Below, one piece after another: positions 44,588 to 55,500 of a stretch of 64,000 nt of DNA. The first letter of the stretch is position 1. Every line of letters starts with the position of its first letter. Position numbers and translations under genes: made by a program. The DNA is from Falciphora oryzae (lineage: Eukaryota > Ascomycota > Sordariomycetes > Magnaporthales > Magnaporthaceae): positions 892,947 to 956,946 of the forward strand of contig JNVV01000010.1 in the NCBI GenBank assembly GCA_000733355.1, written 5' to 3'. The notes beneath the pieces were generated by a model. That model was not told the DNA's origin. It searched no databases and saw nothing but the letters and a program-made list of their open reading frames with translations.

Positions 44588-46578
44588 CTAACGAGTCTCC
44601 ACCGAGCTCGTCTCTTCGGCAAAGACGTAAATGTTGGGATTGCCGCCCGACAGCTTGAGAAGATGCCGCTCGTATGGGCCCAGAGGCTCTTCAACCATGA
44701 TACGCTCCGGGGGTGCTTTGGACTCGGGCCCGCAGTACTCCCAGATCCATCGGCTGCCGTCGGCACTAGGTGAGGCGATGCCGTCGTCGTTCTGTCCCTC
44801 GTCGTCCTGGCCCGGCGGCGACAGCAGGGTTCCGTCTTCGGCCAAGGTCGAGACTGGGGGTTCCGGAGCGGTAGAGCGGCGCTTGGGAATGACGCCGTTG
44901 GTGGTCTGCCACTGACCCCAGAGTTTGGAACCCCTGGGGATGGGATCCTCGATCTGCTCGTCTGTCTTGGCGAGGCGCCAGTTGCCCAGGAGCGCAGGGG
45001 CATCCCAGTGGTCCTGGTCGTTGAGACCCAGCCCCTTGACGGCCAAGCGGACGCGCACCGAGCTGTGGATACGCTCGTTCGTATCCTCGAGGTATGCGGG
45101 TAGCTCGCGGCCGTATAAAGAGTCGATCTTGTGGTACATTCCAGGGGTGCGTATATCGTGGCCCGCAAGCTTGTACAGCCAGCCTCCAGCCTTAAGGATG
45201 GCACCAAGGCCCCATGGCCGGACTGGGGCATTTGTCTCGTAGATTGGCCCAACGGCCCAGGGGAGCTTACGGCCGCTGAAAAGCTTGCTCATAAGCGAGC
45301 TGACATCGAGGAGTCTGCGGTCTGCATTGGGGTCGACGCCGGCCAGCTCGCTGTAGAACTCGCGTGTTCTGGTGAAGATTCGGTCGATGGTTGCCTCGTC
45401 AAACTCGACACCGATGGAAGCCAGCTGGTCCATCATCCACGCAAGCGACATGTTCGCAATGCCCTCGTCAGACCAACCACCTCCCACATTGCCATGGTTT
45501 CCAGGAAACCAGACTTGGCGAAGGTCCGTGGTATAATTGTTCTCGGCCTTTCGCTCCCAGACGGTCGGCGCGAATGGCGGCCGATGCTCGTCCAGGGCCA
45601 ATGCTTGAAAGGCATGACCAATGCGGTCGGACAGGTTGGTGTCGTAGAATCTGTACTCGCGCGTTACGTGACGGATCCCAAGCTTCTCCATCCACGACGT
45701 TCTTGGGATGCCCAGGCTTCCGACTGTGTCCCAGACGCCTTGTTCGGAACCATGAGGTGTTAGTCAAGATATCCTTTCCCACACAGGTATATAATGAACG
45801 GGGAAGTCGGGCAACTCACCGACAGCCTTCACCCTGATCAGGGGCCCATTCCCGCCATTTTCGTGCACTCGAGTAAGGCCCTTCTAGAGGGGAAGTTAGT
45901 TGATGTAACACGAAGCAAACACACGTCATGTCGGGTGTGGACGAACCGATAGAAGCATCTCCCTGTAGATCTCTTCCGCATTGTCCCCTCTGGGCTTGTT
46001 TTCGAAGGGCATCCTCGGAAACGGATCCCTGTAAAGTGGAGTCCGCCAGTTTTGCATGTCTTTGAAGATGGGATAGAAGAACTCCATGCCCTTGCGGGTC
46101 AGGAGACCCAGGTCTCCGATCATGCCGGCGATGCTTCGAGCGGTGAAGGCGCCTCTGGAGAAGCCGACGAGGACGATCTCATCGCCATCTTCGTAGTTGG
46201 CACATATGAACGAGTAGGCCTCCCTGACGTGCTCGGCAATGCCCTTGCCAAAGGCACCACCGGTTATGACGTCTGCCAGCGTGCTGCCGGTGCCGACACC
46301 GTTCTGATACTCGATGATCTGGACCCTGCCGTCCTTGCAATGGCGCTTGAGGGCGCGTGAGAGGCGGGTGACGTTGGACGGGGTCTGCAGCGACCGGCTG
46401 CCCTTGTCGTAGCCCGTGTCCCTGTTGTGTGGATGTCTGTTGTTAGCGTCAACGACCATGGTGCTGCGTCCCTAGATAGGTGAGCAAGAAAGGGGGAGAC
46501 TTGCGAGTTCATCCAGGTGCCATCGCAACAGACTACCAGGCGCTTCCTACCAGCCGCAGGAAGTGTTGGGTCAAGCAT
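44588..46578 (-). CDS. DUF2235-family alpha/beta hydrolase
   Basis: Four exons: 46578-46505, 46421-45947, 45883-45820 and 45738-44588, 587 aa. Intron 1 appears to be GC-AG; introns 2 and 3 are GT-AG with CTAAC branch sites. Family motifs in order: CCDGTW (about 18-23), TPSNVTR, nucleophile motif GFSRG (Ser about 113), VWDTVGS (Asp about 208) and FPGNHGNVGGG (His about 286). The fold and motifs resemble the DUF2235 group that includes bacterial Tle1 phospholipases. In fungi the substrate is generally unknown. No signal peptide or membrane segment is seen, so a cytosolic hydrolase is likely. The C-terminal 100 residues are divergent and Pro/Asp-rich. Confidence 0.9.
46422..46504 (-). other. Probable GC-AG intron in DUF2235 gene
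   Basis: The 83-nt intron has donor CTC|GCAAGT, branch GCTAAC and acceptor ACAACAG. It joins MNS to DTGYDKG in phase, restoring the family block after CCDGTW. Using the adjacent GTCTCC donor would not restore frame with this acceptor. Confidence 0.65.
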
Positions 46579-48262
46579 CTTGGACGGGTTGTGTTGCTAA
46601 AGTGCGGAGGTTTGGACTCGGCTCGTCGATATGCTGATAGCTACTGGGCCGATATGCAGAGGTAGACAGACTGATGCGACGGGAAGATGAGAGACGGGTT
46701 AGGGCGAGTCCAGAATGGGAGAAGGCTTTATATACAGCCCTGGAAAAGCAGGACAGTGTACCATTCATGCACTCCGGAGTAACACGGGCGGGCGGCGAGG
46801 CATCATAAGCGGCGATGATGATGGATGGACGGGTGGCGTCCAGGAAGCGGCGGGCAGGGCTGGGCAGGCGGCCGGCACAGTTGCCCGGTCGCCTTCCTCT
46901 CGCCTGCGCCTGCAACGGAATGTACGACGTACCGGCGCCGCCGCTTCGTAGCTGCCCGCCCAGAATAAGGCAGGGGCGGTACGACGCATGTCACGGTGGC
47001 ATCTGCAGCCCATCCATGGCTTGACCGAGGACTGGGCTCGGGTTGTGCAGATCAGCGGGGGAAGGAGCACCAGCGGGGAGGCGCCATGGCGGCGTCGAGT
47101 CCAAGCCCTGGAGGGGATCTTTGATGGGGACACCAGATGGATGGCTGAGCGCTCGAAGCTACCTAGGTGGATGCTTCCCAGCGCCATCGCCGCTGAGTGA
47201 CTGCATTCAGCCACAGGCGGCCAGGTGTGGTCTCCTCTTGGAGTCTCACGTACTGCGTCGCTGGCAAGAGAGAAAGCCGTCGATTGGCAAATGCAGGCTT
47301 GGCTGTGGGCTTTCGGGCTGACGTTGGCTCAGCTGTGCGCGTTTGGGGCCGACAGATCAGGTCTGACAGGAACGGATGGATGGATCCATTTCCACCGATC
47401 ATCAGTGGTCGCCCGATGAAAAGGCGGGGGATCCATCCGCTGATGGCGACCCGTCTCAGCCCTATGGGCCGCACTAATGAGGTGGACACAGGGGATCGTG
47501 TTCCCCATTGAATGCCCACGGGGCAGCTCTTGTGGCGCCTGGTGCGACTTTTTGCTCTCTCAATCACTCGCTTGCTGATCCATTCTGGTGCCGAGGCGAC
47601 ACCAGGTAGGCAGAAGAATGATTCATCTCATTCCTGTCCATCGTCTGGCTGGGTCTGTCGTGTGTTCCTCCTACACATCAGCGCCGACGGTAGGACATTG
47701 ACCCCCATCCTTGATACGATGTGGCCCTGTGATCAGCCCAAGCCACCCAAGCCTCGGATTGGGATTTGGCCTCCTCGGGTGGAAGTTGAGTCCCAGTCAC
47801 ATCTGGCTGGAGGAAAGCCGCTTACATACAGCACAGCATACCAGCAACCCAACAGGCCACATGGGATGACGGCTCCAATCCCTCCATCGAATTCATCCAC
47901 GCGGGCCTTATCGCCCTGCCTGGGCCGCCAGCCTGCATGTCTCTAGCGCGCAGTTACATGCATGGATGGAGACCTGCTCTGTAGAGCATGCGCTGCTTCT
48001 CCGCACCACGTGCAACCGGCTCTGCTTCAGTTGGAGAGGCCGAGGCTGCCGCCGTCGTGCCGTGGCGGCTGCCAACCTAAAACGGACTGGTGTATGAGGG
48101 GAAACCTTTTGGGAAGGCCACTCAATAACTCAATAGAACCCGACTCTTCCCCTTCACATGGCCATGAGCTGAGGCTTGGGAACCAAGACAAAACACGTCG
48201 CAGCAAGAGTATCTGCTAGCTGTAACCCCGACCACTGTTGAACGGCCAGGAGGAAGGTCAAG
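46579..48262. other. Divergent promoter region
   Basis: 1.7 kb between the starts of the DUF2235 gene (-) and the APH-like gene (+). It holds a TATA-like box for the former and several GGATGG-type short repeats at 46820, 47127, 47370 and 47955. No gene supported. Confidence 0.55.
46727..46734 (-). promoter_or_regulatory. TATA-like box upstream of DUF2235 gene
   Basis: TATATAAA on the minus strand, about 149 nt upstream of the ATG at 46578. Position and match suggest a core promoter element; transcription start not known. Confidence 0.45.
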
Positions 48263-49618
48263 ATGGAGCCCTCAGTGCATGACTTTGTTGACAGGCTGAA
48301 CCATGGAGCAGCTCCCTGGTCGCCCGGTTCGTCCGCCTCGGCAAGAGAGCGCTGCGACGAGTTCGCCCGTCGCGCCTTTCCGGACGCCGCCATCCGGCCG
48401 GCCGCGTTTCAGGGCGGCTGCTCCTATACGCTCTGCGTCGGCCCCGACGTCGTCGTGCAGTTTCGCCCGCCCGCGCACCGCATCGACCCTGACGTCGCCA
48501 CGCTCGCCAGCACCGTGTACGGCGCCCTCGCCCCGCGCACTGCCTATATAGGCGCCGTCCGCGTGCCCGGCGGGAAGGTCTGTCGGGAGGCGCTTCCGGA
48601 TGTGGCCGCCGCCGACGCCGATCAGGAAAACATGGTCTTGTACGCATACCACATCTCGCGCATCCCCGGTACCGCCTTGGCCGATTTCCGCCTGGCCCGG
48701 CCGCGGCAGCAAGCCCAGCGCCTTGTCCGCGACTTCGCCCGCCTGGTCGCTCAGAGCTGGCGTTGCGCCCTCGCGCCCGCCGCTGCGGCGCCGCTGCGCG
48801 GCCGCGTGGGCGCGTCCCTCCGTTGGCGCCTGGAGCTGCTGCGGGACGGCCTCCCGGCCCGCTTCAGACCCGTCGTCCTCGACGTCCTCGCCCATCTTGA
48901 CGACATCGAGGCCCTGCCGTGGGCGTTTACGCACGGGGACCTGGTGCCTGGCAACGTCATGGTCGATGCTGCCGACTCGACAACGCTCGGCCAGGCGCGC
49001 ATCTCCGGTCTCATCGACTGGGCAGAGGCCGAGTATCTGCCCCTCGGCGTTGGCCTGTATGGCCTCGAGGAGTTTCTCGGAGAGACCAAGGAGGCGCTAC
49101 TGTCATCAGGGGCCCAATACCCGCCTCCCGGCAGCACATTTGCCTATTTTCCGACTGCAGCTCGACTGCGGGAGGCCTTTTGGGACGAGCTCGAGACCCA
49201 GGTACCCGAGCTTCGGGAAACCCAGCATAACCGCCTGCGCGCCACCATTGAGCGCGCCCGCCTGCTCGGCATCCTGCTATGGCACGGCATTGCCTTCGAC
49301 GGCGGCCGGCTTGACCGCGCCGTGGCCGAGGGAGTCGACGACGCCGAGATCCAGCGTCTCGACTTGTTCCTCTTCAACGACGCACCGGCTCCAGACCCAG
49401 ACGATGAGCCCATCGAGGACCCGAACGAGGCGATTTTGGACGATGTAATAGACGAGGACGACTCTATGGACCCTCAGCCCGGCCCGAGCCCCCCTTCTGG
49501 CGCCATTGTGAGGCCCGAATCTGTGCCGCCATCTTCCACTCGAGACCCTGCTACGGACCGACGACCAAGCTTCGGCAGGAGGGCCTGGGAATATGTGCGT
49601 CGCTTGGGGAAGCTATGA
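48263..49618 (+). CDS. Aminoglycoside-phosphotransferase-like (APH) small-molecule kinase
   Basis: Single exon, 451 aa. Conserved kinase-like features are HGDLVPGNVMVD (catalytic loop, Asp about 226) and GLIDWAEAE (metal-binding Asp about 252). The N-terminal lobe has GGCSYTLCVG and VVVQFRPP in place of a typical glycine loop and strand. The tail after about residue 375 is acidic and disordered, ending in a basic segment. APH-fold proteins phosphorylate small molecules. Fungal genomes carry many with unknown substrates, and this one gives no clue to its own. It should not be read as an antibiotic-resistance gene. Convergent with the NADH dehydrogenase gene, 320 bp between stops. Confidence 0.85.
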   Translation: MEPSVHDFVDRLNHGAAPWSPGSSASARERCDEFARRAFPDAAIRPAAFQGGCSYTLCVGPDVVVQFRPPAHRIDPDVATLASTVYGALAPRTAYIGAVRVPGGKVCREALPDVAAADADQENMVLYAYHISRIPGTALADFRLARPRQQAQRLVRDFARLVAQSWRCALAPAAAAPLRGRVGASLRWRLELLRDGLPARFRPVVLDVLAHLDDIEALPWAFTHGDLVPGNVMVDAADSTTLGQARISGLIDWAEAEYLPLGVGLYGLEEFLGETKEALLSSGAQYPPPGSTFAYFPTAARLREAFWDELETQVPELRETQHNRLRATIERARLLGILLWHGIAFDGGRLDRAVAEGVDDAEIQRLDLFLFNDAPAPDPDDEPIEDPNEAILDDVIDEDDSMDPQPGPSPPSGAIVRPESVPPSSTRDPATDRRPSFGRRAWEYVRRLGKL

Positions 49619-49938
49619 TTACGATAGTCACGTTTCTGATGTTCGGACTGTGTTGATTAAGTTTTGTCTCTCTGGATACTCATCTTCTCTTTGTTTTGTT
49701 TGACACGGCCAAGTTGACTTTTTGTTTCGTTCGTTATGCATAGGCACCTTGATCGCCGAATAGCACGATAGTAGAAGAGAAGCGATTCTATACTAATTCA
49801 GACAGTTGTCGTCCGGGTATATCTGCTCGAGTGCCGCTGTCATGCGAAACTCACGGCTCTATCTAGTCTATAGAGTTGATTCTATACATGTACATGGATA
49901 ATTCGGGGGAACACCTCCTCACCAATATACCATCAGTA
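49619..49938. other. Convergent 3' region
   Basis: 320 bp between the stops of the APH-like and NADH dehydrogenase genes, T-rich near 49660-49735. No gene seen. Confidence 0.6.
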
Positions 49939-51641
49939 TCAAAACCGCGTGATGTCTCTCCCAAACACCCACGAGATAAACCAGTAAAACGGAACAACAA
50001 TCTTGTTGCGCACGCTCATCGAGTAGGTCAGATATGCAGTCCGCCACAGGACCCAGGCCGCCCAGCCCTTGAGCTCGTCGGCGCTGCTCTGGTGGATCGC
50101 GCGCCAGCCGCCGAGGTACGCCATAGTTCCCCAATTCCGGAAAGCGAAGGGCCGCTCCCCGACTGCTCCCCGATTGAGCGCCTTGGCCAGGTACACGGCC
50201 TGCTGCGATGCTACTTGGGCCGTTTTAGGTAGCGTCGGATCCGCCTCAGACACAGCGCAGTCGCCAATGACGAACACGTCGTCCAGCACCCGCGTCCCGT
50301 CCGCGGCCTCGACCCTGGCTCTTTGGTGCGCGTCGGTCATGATGCCGCCGGACTTGGGGTCGCTCTGCAGTCGAGCCACTTGAGTCTTGGTCTTTCTGGC
50401 GCCGTCCTCTCCTTCTCGGCCCTCGGCTGGCGTGGTGGTGGTGGTGGTGGGAAGCCTGAGCTCTTTCGAAAGGAGCTTCCCGATGACCGGGTTTTGCATC
50501 AAACCCGTGGACCAGACGACCATGCCCGTCCCGACCTCCTCGTCCCCGTGCTCTTTGATCCGCAGCTTGAGCCCGCCCAGCGTGGCGCCCGCCTCGCCCT
50601 CGGCCGCGGCCCTGATGCCCGTCAGGTGGTGCTGGGTGCGGACCTCGATGCCCCTGCGGGCGAAGAGCTCGGTCGCGTACCCCGCCAGCTCGCGGTCGAA
50701 CATGGGCAGGACGGCGGGCGCGATGTCGTAGACGGTGATGCGCACCAGCGGCGCCAGCGCCGGGTAGATACGGGCCAGGTCCTCGTGCACCAGGTCGTGC
50801 AGCTCGGCCGCGAACTCGATGCCCGTCGGGCCGCCGCCCACGACCGAGAAGTGCAGCAGCTCGCGCCTCTCGGCCTCGGTCGACGTCGGGTCGCCCGCGC
50901 ACCGCTCGAACAGCGACAGCACCCGCAGCCGGATCCGCCGCGCGTCCCCGACGTCGCGCAGGAAGTGCGCGTGCTCCGACACGCCCTCGATCCCGAACGT
51001 CTGCGAGTACGCGCCCACGGCGACGACGAGCTTGTCGTAGGGCACATCCACCATGGGGCCTCTGCCCTCCTTGGGCGACGGCGATACAGCGCCGTCACCC
51101 CCACCACCGCTGCTGCTCCTGGGGTCGGGGAGGAACCTCCGGGTGGTGCGGGCGGCCGTGTCGTCGCCGACGTTGGCCTCGACGCGGACGACCTTGCGGT
51201 CAAAGTCGACGTCGTCGGCCCAGGCCTGATGGAAGGTGACGCCCAGGCGGCGGACCGGCTCGACCACGGCCCGGAACTCGAGCGTCCCGACCGCCGTCGA
51301 CGCTAGGAGCGGCGTGAACACAAAGTGCGACCGCGGCGACACCACGACCCGCTCGAACTTGGCCGGGTCCAGCGTCCGCGCCAGTGCGTAGCCTGCCCAG
51401 CCCGAACCTAGGATCACGACCCTCTGCTTCGTCTTTTGGCTCCCGCTGCTGGCATCTGTATTTTCGTCGTTCCTCGGGAAAGGCCCCGTCGTTGAATTAG
51501 CACTGGCACGTGCCAGAAGGTCCTTGAGGAGCTCTCCGTACCTTTAGAGGATCTTGATATCAGGCTGTAGGATCTGAATATGTGATTCGGTTTGATGGGA
51601 AGACATGCGACACTCCGAGATGATGAAGGTCTGATTATCAT
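49939..51641 (-). CDS. Type II (rotenone-insensitive) mitochondrial NADH dehydrogenase
   Basis: Two exons: 51641-51542 and 51455-49939, 538 aa. Exon 1 encodes a classic mitochondrial presequence (Arg/Ser-rich, MIIRPSSSRS). The 86-nt intron joins it in phase to the enzyme body. The FAD motif is GSGWAG (about 50-55) and the NADH motif is GGGPTG (about 240-245). FVIGDCA and the C-terminal RNKIVVPFYWFISWVFGRD segment, which anchors these monotopic enzymes on the membrane, are intact. It oxidises NADH and reduces ubiquinone without pumping protons. No EF-hand insert is visible, unlike the calcium-binding external forms. Internal versus external orientation cannot be decided. Two low-complexity inserts occur, one Ser/Gly-rich and one Thr/Glu/Lys-rich. 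Confidence 0.92.
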
Positions 51642-51829
51642 GGTCGGAAGACAAAGAAAGCAAATCACTGTAAATCCCTTGGATTTGCTAATGATGTATG
51701 AGCAGCCAGCTGATGGCAGTCCAAGTGTTTAGAAATACAAAGCTCTGGTTGATTATATGGCAGCTTGGAGCATATAGATCAAGATGAGGTCAGGATGAGA
51801 TCAGAGCCCAAGGGCCCAGCCCATGGGGA

Positions 51830-51835
51830 TATATA
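51830..51835 (-). promoter_or_regulatory. TATA-like element upstream of NADH dehydrogenase gene
   Basis: TATATA about 190 nt upstream of the ATG at 51641. Only the motif and its position support it. Confidence 0.3.
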
Positions 51836-51913
51836 CCCTCCGGCGTGTTCAGGTGACTCAAAGTCAAAGCTAAGCCTGTTAGCGTAATGGCCTTCTAAGT
51901 AAAATAGAGAGGG

Positions 51914-51940
51914 AAAAAAAAAAAAAAAAAAAAAAAAAAA
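51914..51940. repeat. Poly-A tract (27 nt)
   Basis: Longest homopolymer in the window, non-coding. Confidence 0.9.
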
Positions 51941-52523
51941 GGCTGACAATGGAGGCATTGAGGCGATCTGAGAATGTGGGAATGCGCCAGTACTTTGTTT
52001 TTTTGATAGCGGAAAACAAATCCACAGGCCCCTGAACGAGACCCAGCTACGAGAAAGTGTCGGGTAAGGGCGCGGCCCACTCCTGACGGCCTTCCCTGAG
52101 CTAGCCAATCAACCCAGGGCTGAGGTGCGTGCTGACTAGGCGGGACAGGAATGCGGCTTGCTTGGTGTCCCTACAGATCCCGACCCTCCGCACCAGGGGG
52201 AGCTTGGCTGATGACCAACAACAATGAGCCGAGCGCGAGAATGCCCGGTCACGCTGTAGGTGTGTCACAAGAGGGCACAGACAGACTGCACGAGATAAAG
52301 CTAGGCACGGAACCAGACAAAATAAATCGTATAATAACGTGCTCGGCTGCTCTCTGAACAGCTATGCACGGGGTATTTCCCTCATCTATGCTCTCCTCGC
52401 CAGCTAGGTGACAGCCTTTTATGTTATCACAAAATAATTCGCATGCCATGTTCAACCACCCTGATAGTTACAATCGAAAGACGCTAGATATGTAGGTAGT
52501 CAGCAGCATTGTTCGTGCAACGA

Positions 52524-55500
52524 CTACTGCAGCATCGAGTCCAGGCTCTCGCCTAGGACGGACTCGATGCCGCCGATCCACCGGTGCGTCTCGCGCTCGA
52601 CCGCTTCGTCGTCGTCGTCCTGAAGCTCGCTGATGTACGGCAGCATCTCTGACAGCATCTCGAGCCAGTCCTCGCCGAGCCGCTCCGTCAACGCCTGCTC
52701 GCAGCGCACGCCAGCGAGCCGCTCTGCCGCGGACCCCGACCGCAACCGCCGCAGCACCGACGAGTTCAGCTGCTTGCGGTGCTCCCGCGAGTCTGCCGCC
52801 ACCGCCAGCTCCACGATCGCTGCAATCACCGCTGGGTCGCCACCGCCCGACGGGTCCAGCGCTGCCGCCTGCTCAAGCTGGTCCGCCAGCACCTCGGCTA
52901 CCGCGTCGAAGTGCGCAGGCACCTGCCAGAATCCATCCTGGTCGTGCTCGAAGCACTTGGTCAGCGTCTTCAGCACCAGTTGCCACAGCTCCCTCTCCTC
53001 CATGTTCTTCGGATCAACCGACTTCAAAACGTCCGCCGCGTCTTCCAGGATGTACGACGCGTAGCTCGTTACGATCGACTTGAGGTTGTCAAAGAAGGAC
53101 AGCAGGAAGCAGTACACGCTCTGCCGTCGCAGCACCTTGCCTGCCTTGTCGCTCTTGGGCAGCCCGCTCGTGAGCCACTCCATGAGCTGGCCGAACACGG
53201 GCCGGAATGTCGCATCGTTCAGCTTGTAGATCATCTTCAGCGCCACGTCATTGATGAGGGCCTCCATGGCCGACAGCTTCGCGAGAGCCGCGATGCTGAC
53301 TGTCTCCCTTGTCTGCACGTGCCGTCTGAGGTCAAGCGCGCGAAGGAATATGGCGCCAAGCGGCGTGACGTGTTTGGAGACGACTGATTTGGGGTGCTTA
53401 TCGATGATAACCCCCATCAGCTTCAGGTACTCGTCGACAGCCTGGTAGCGCAATCATGGTGATGTTAGTGCCAATCCATATGGTTCCCTAGCGCTTTTGC
53501 AAAATCAAAAAAACACCCTTGGCTTCGTCACAAATCCTTGGACTTACCGAAAAGCCCGAAGCCACGGCTAGGTCCCAGTTCCGTTCCATCGCCACAAGCA
53601 TGACGTTGGCGTCGACTTGTTTGGCCAGAAAGCGGAGGCAATCGAGCCTGCTCTCGTCGGACTCCTCACCAAGACCGGCCTCGGCAGACAGGCTCGAGTT
53701 CGCCAGCAGCTGCCCGATGTAAGACTCGGTCATCATGTAGGGAATGTGCTCTGCCAGCGATGCCGCAAACGCGAAGACGGCATCGTGCAGCTCCTTGTCC
53801 GGACCGCCTTGTAGACTGTCGGACAGGTACGCCAATGCCTTGGGGAAGGCTGCAGGGAGCACCGGGACGATGGCGTCTTGCAGAACATCGACGAGCGAGG
53901 CGAGACACAGCAGAGCCATGACACGCAGGCGCTTGTCTTGCTGCCCCAGGCACCAGTCGCTGGCGATGGTCGATGCGGCCGCCGTGACGGCCTCGAGGTC
54001 CTTCTTGCCATACTTCTCTGCGATCTTGTCGACGCACGCAACGGCCGTGTGCTTGTAGTGGATGTCGCTCGAGTCCCGAACGACGGCGGTGAGCTGCGGC
54101 AGGAACGCGAGGAGAACCGCCCTCGATTCCGAGTCCGCAATGCTCTCCTGGTCCACCCGCACCTCGAGCGTCTTGAGCACCTTCTGGCGGAGGCTGATGC
54201 TTGGCCGGTCCAGGAGGTTCTCGACTGCCTTGATGAACTCGCCAATCGAGAGCAGGTTCAGCAGGCTAGCAAGCGCGTCGCTGCAGCGTGCGTGCATCGA
54301 CTTCTTTGTCTTGACCGTCTCGGCAAGCGTTAGGATCTTCTCCAGGAGTGACGCGTAGAGCTCCCTGAGCTTTGACGCCTCCATGTCGTCGCGCTCCGCC
54401 ATCTTCGAAACCTCGGTCCGAAGCTGTCGGCTCAAGAGCAGTTTTGGCAGTAGCGTGAGCTCCTTAAGCGCCGATTTCTGCAGATCCTGCTCGCCATCCG
54501 TGTTCTTGCTCAGCAGGGCCGCCGAGAGTGCCGGCTTTGGCTGGAAAACATCACTGATCAGGTCCAGCAGCATGGCCAAGGAGTAAAGCTGGATCTCGAC
54601 GTCGAACGAGCTCATCAGATCTTTGGCGAAGGCGATTATGCTGTCGGCTGTTCCGTACTTGTCCGCAAGCATGGCTATCAGCGCCGCAAGGAAGTCCTTG
54701 GGGCCCAGATTCTCAATCAGAGAGATGAACATCTCATGCTTCCGGTGCGGGGGGATGTGCTCGTAGGCGGTAACGAAGCTCGACAGCAGTTCCGAGGCGC
54801 TTGCCACCAGGTTCCTGCGGCTCTTGCGGAATGTCTCGATCAACGGTGGCACGACCTCCTTGATGGTCTGGACAACCACGTGGGCCGAGTAGTCGTCGCT
54901 CTGCCTCAGCACAGAGCCACCCATGAAGGTGAAGATGGGCATGACGCTATGGAGCACGACGTCGGGTGCCGTGTTTGCCAGGCTGGCCACCAATAGCAGC
55001 GCCGAGTTCTGGACGGCAGGGCTGGACGACTTCTGAATGCATTGGACGAGCACGTCTCCGTGTCCCACCGAGGTGTCGATTTTCAGCGACTTGTTGTTCT
55101 TGTACGTCGGCATCATGGCCAGCAAGCTGCTCAGCACCAGGTTCTGCAGGTAGCCGAGTTCAGAACCGACGAGTGACCGTAGCACCTGGAGGTCCGCCAA
55201 TGTCATGAAGAGGCTCTGGAGGATCTCGGGATGCTCGGCCGGCGTGGAGCCCTCAACAAGCTGGAGAACAAACGTGACCTTGTTGAGGGCTGCCTTGAGC
55301 GCGCCCGTGGCCTGCGGTGCCACCCCTCGGCTATGTTCTGACGAGCTGGTACGCCTGCGCTTGTTTGCCGGAGAGTCCACGGTGATCTTGGGGATGTCCT
55401 GTAGGGACTCGAGGAAGGAGTTGAGTATGTCTGTCGTCAGATCCACGCTCCTGAGGAAGTCTGCCGCCTCCTCTGTGACGACGCCAAGGTCCAGCTGGGC

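Larger units (their letters stand above)
51642..52523. other. Upstream of NADH dehydrogenase / downstream of UTP10
   Basis: Holds the NADH dehydrogenase promoter and UTP10 3' UTR (both genes are on the minus strand). It contains a 27-A run at 51914 and a TATATA at 51830. No gene seen. Confidence 0.6.

Noticed and set aside
48272..48934. 220-codon minus-strand open frame opposite the APH-like kinase
   Set aside because: Antisense shadow with Arg/Gly-rich composition; catalytic motifs lie on the plus strand.
50323..51306. 327-codon open frame on the plus strand opposite the NADH dehydrogenase gene
   Set aside because: Antisense shadow of a GC-rich gene; low-complexity Arg/Gly/Val-rich translation with no domain, while the minus strand has intact FAD and NADH motifs.
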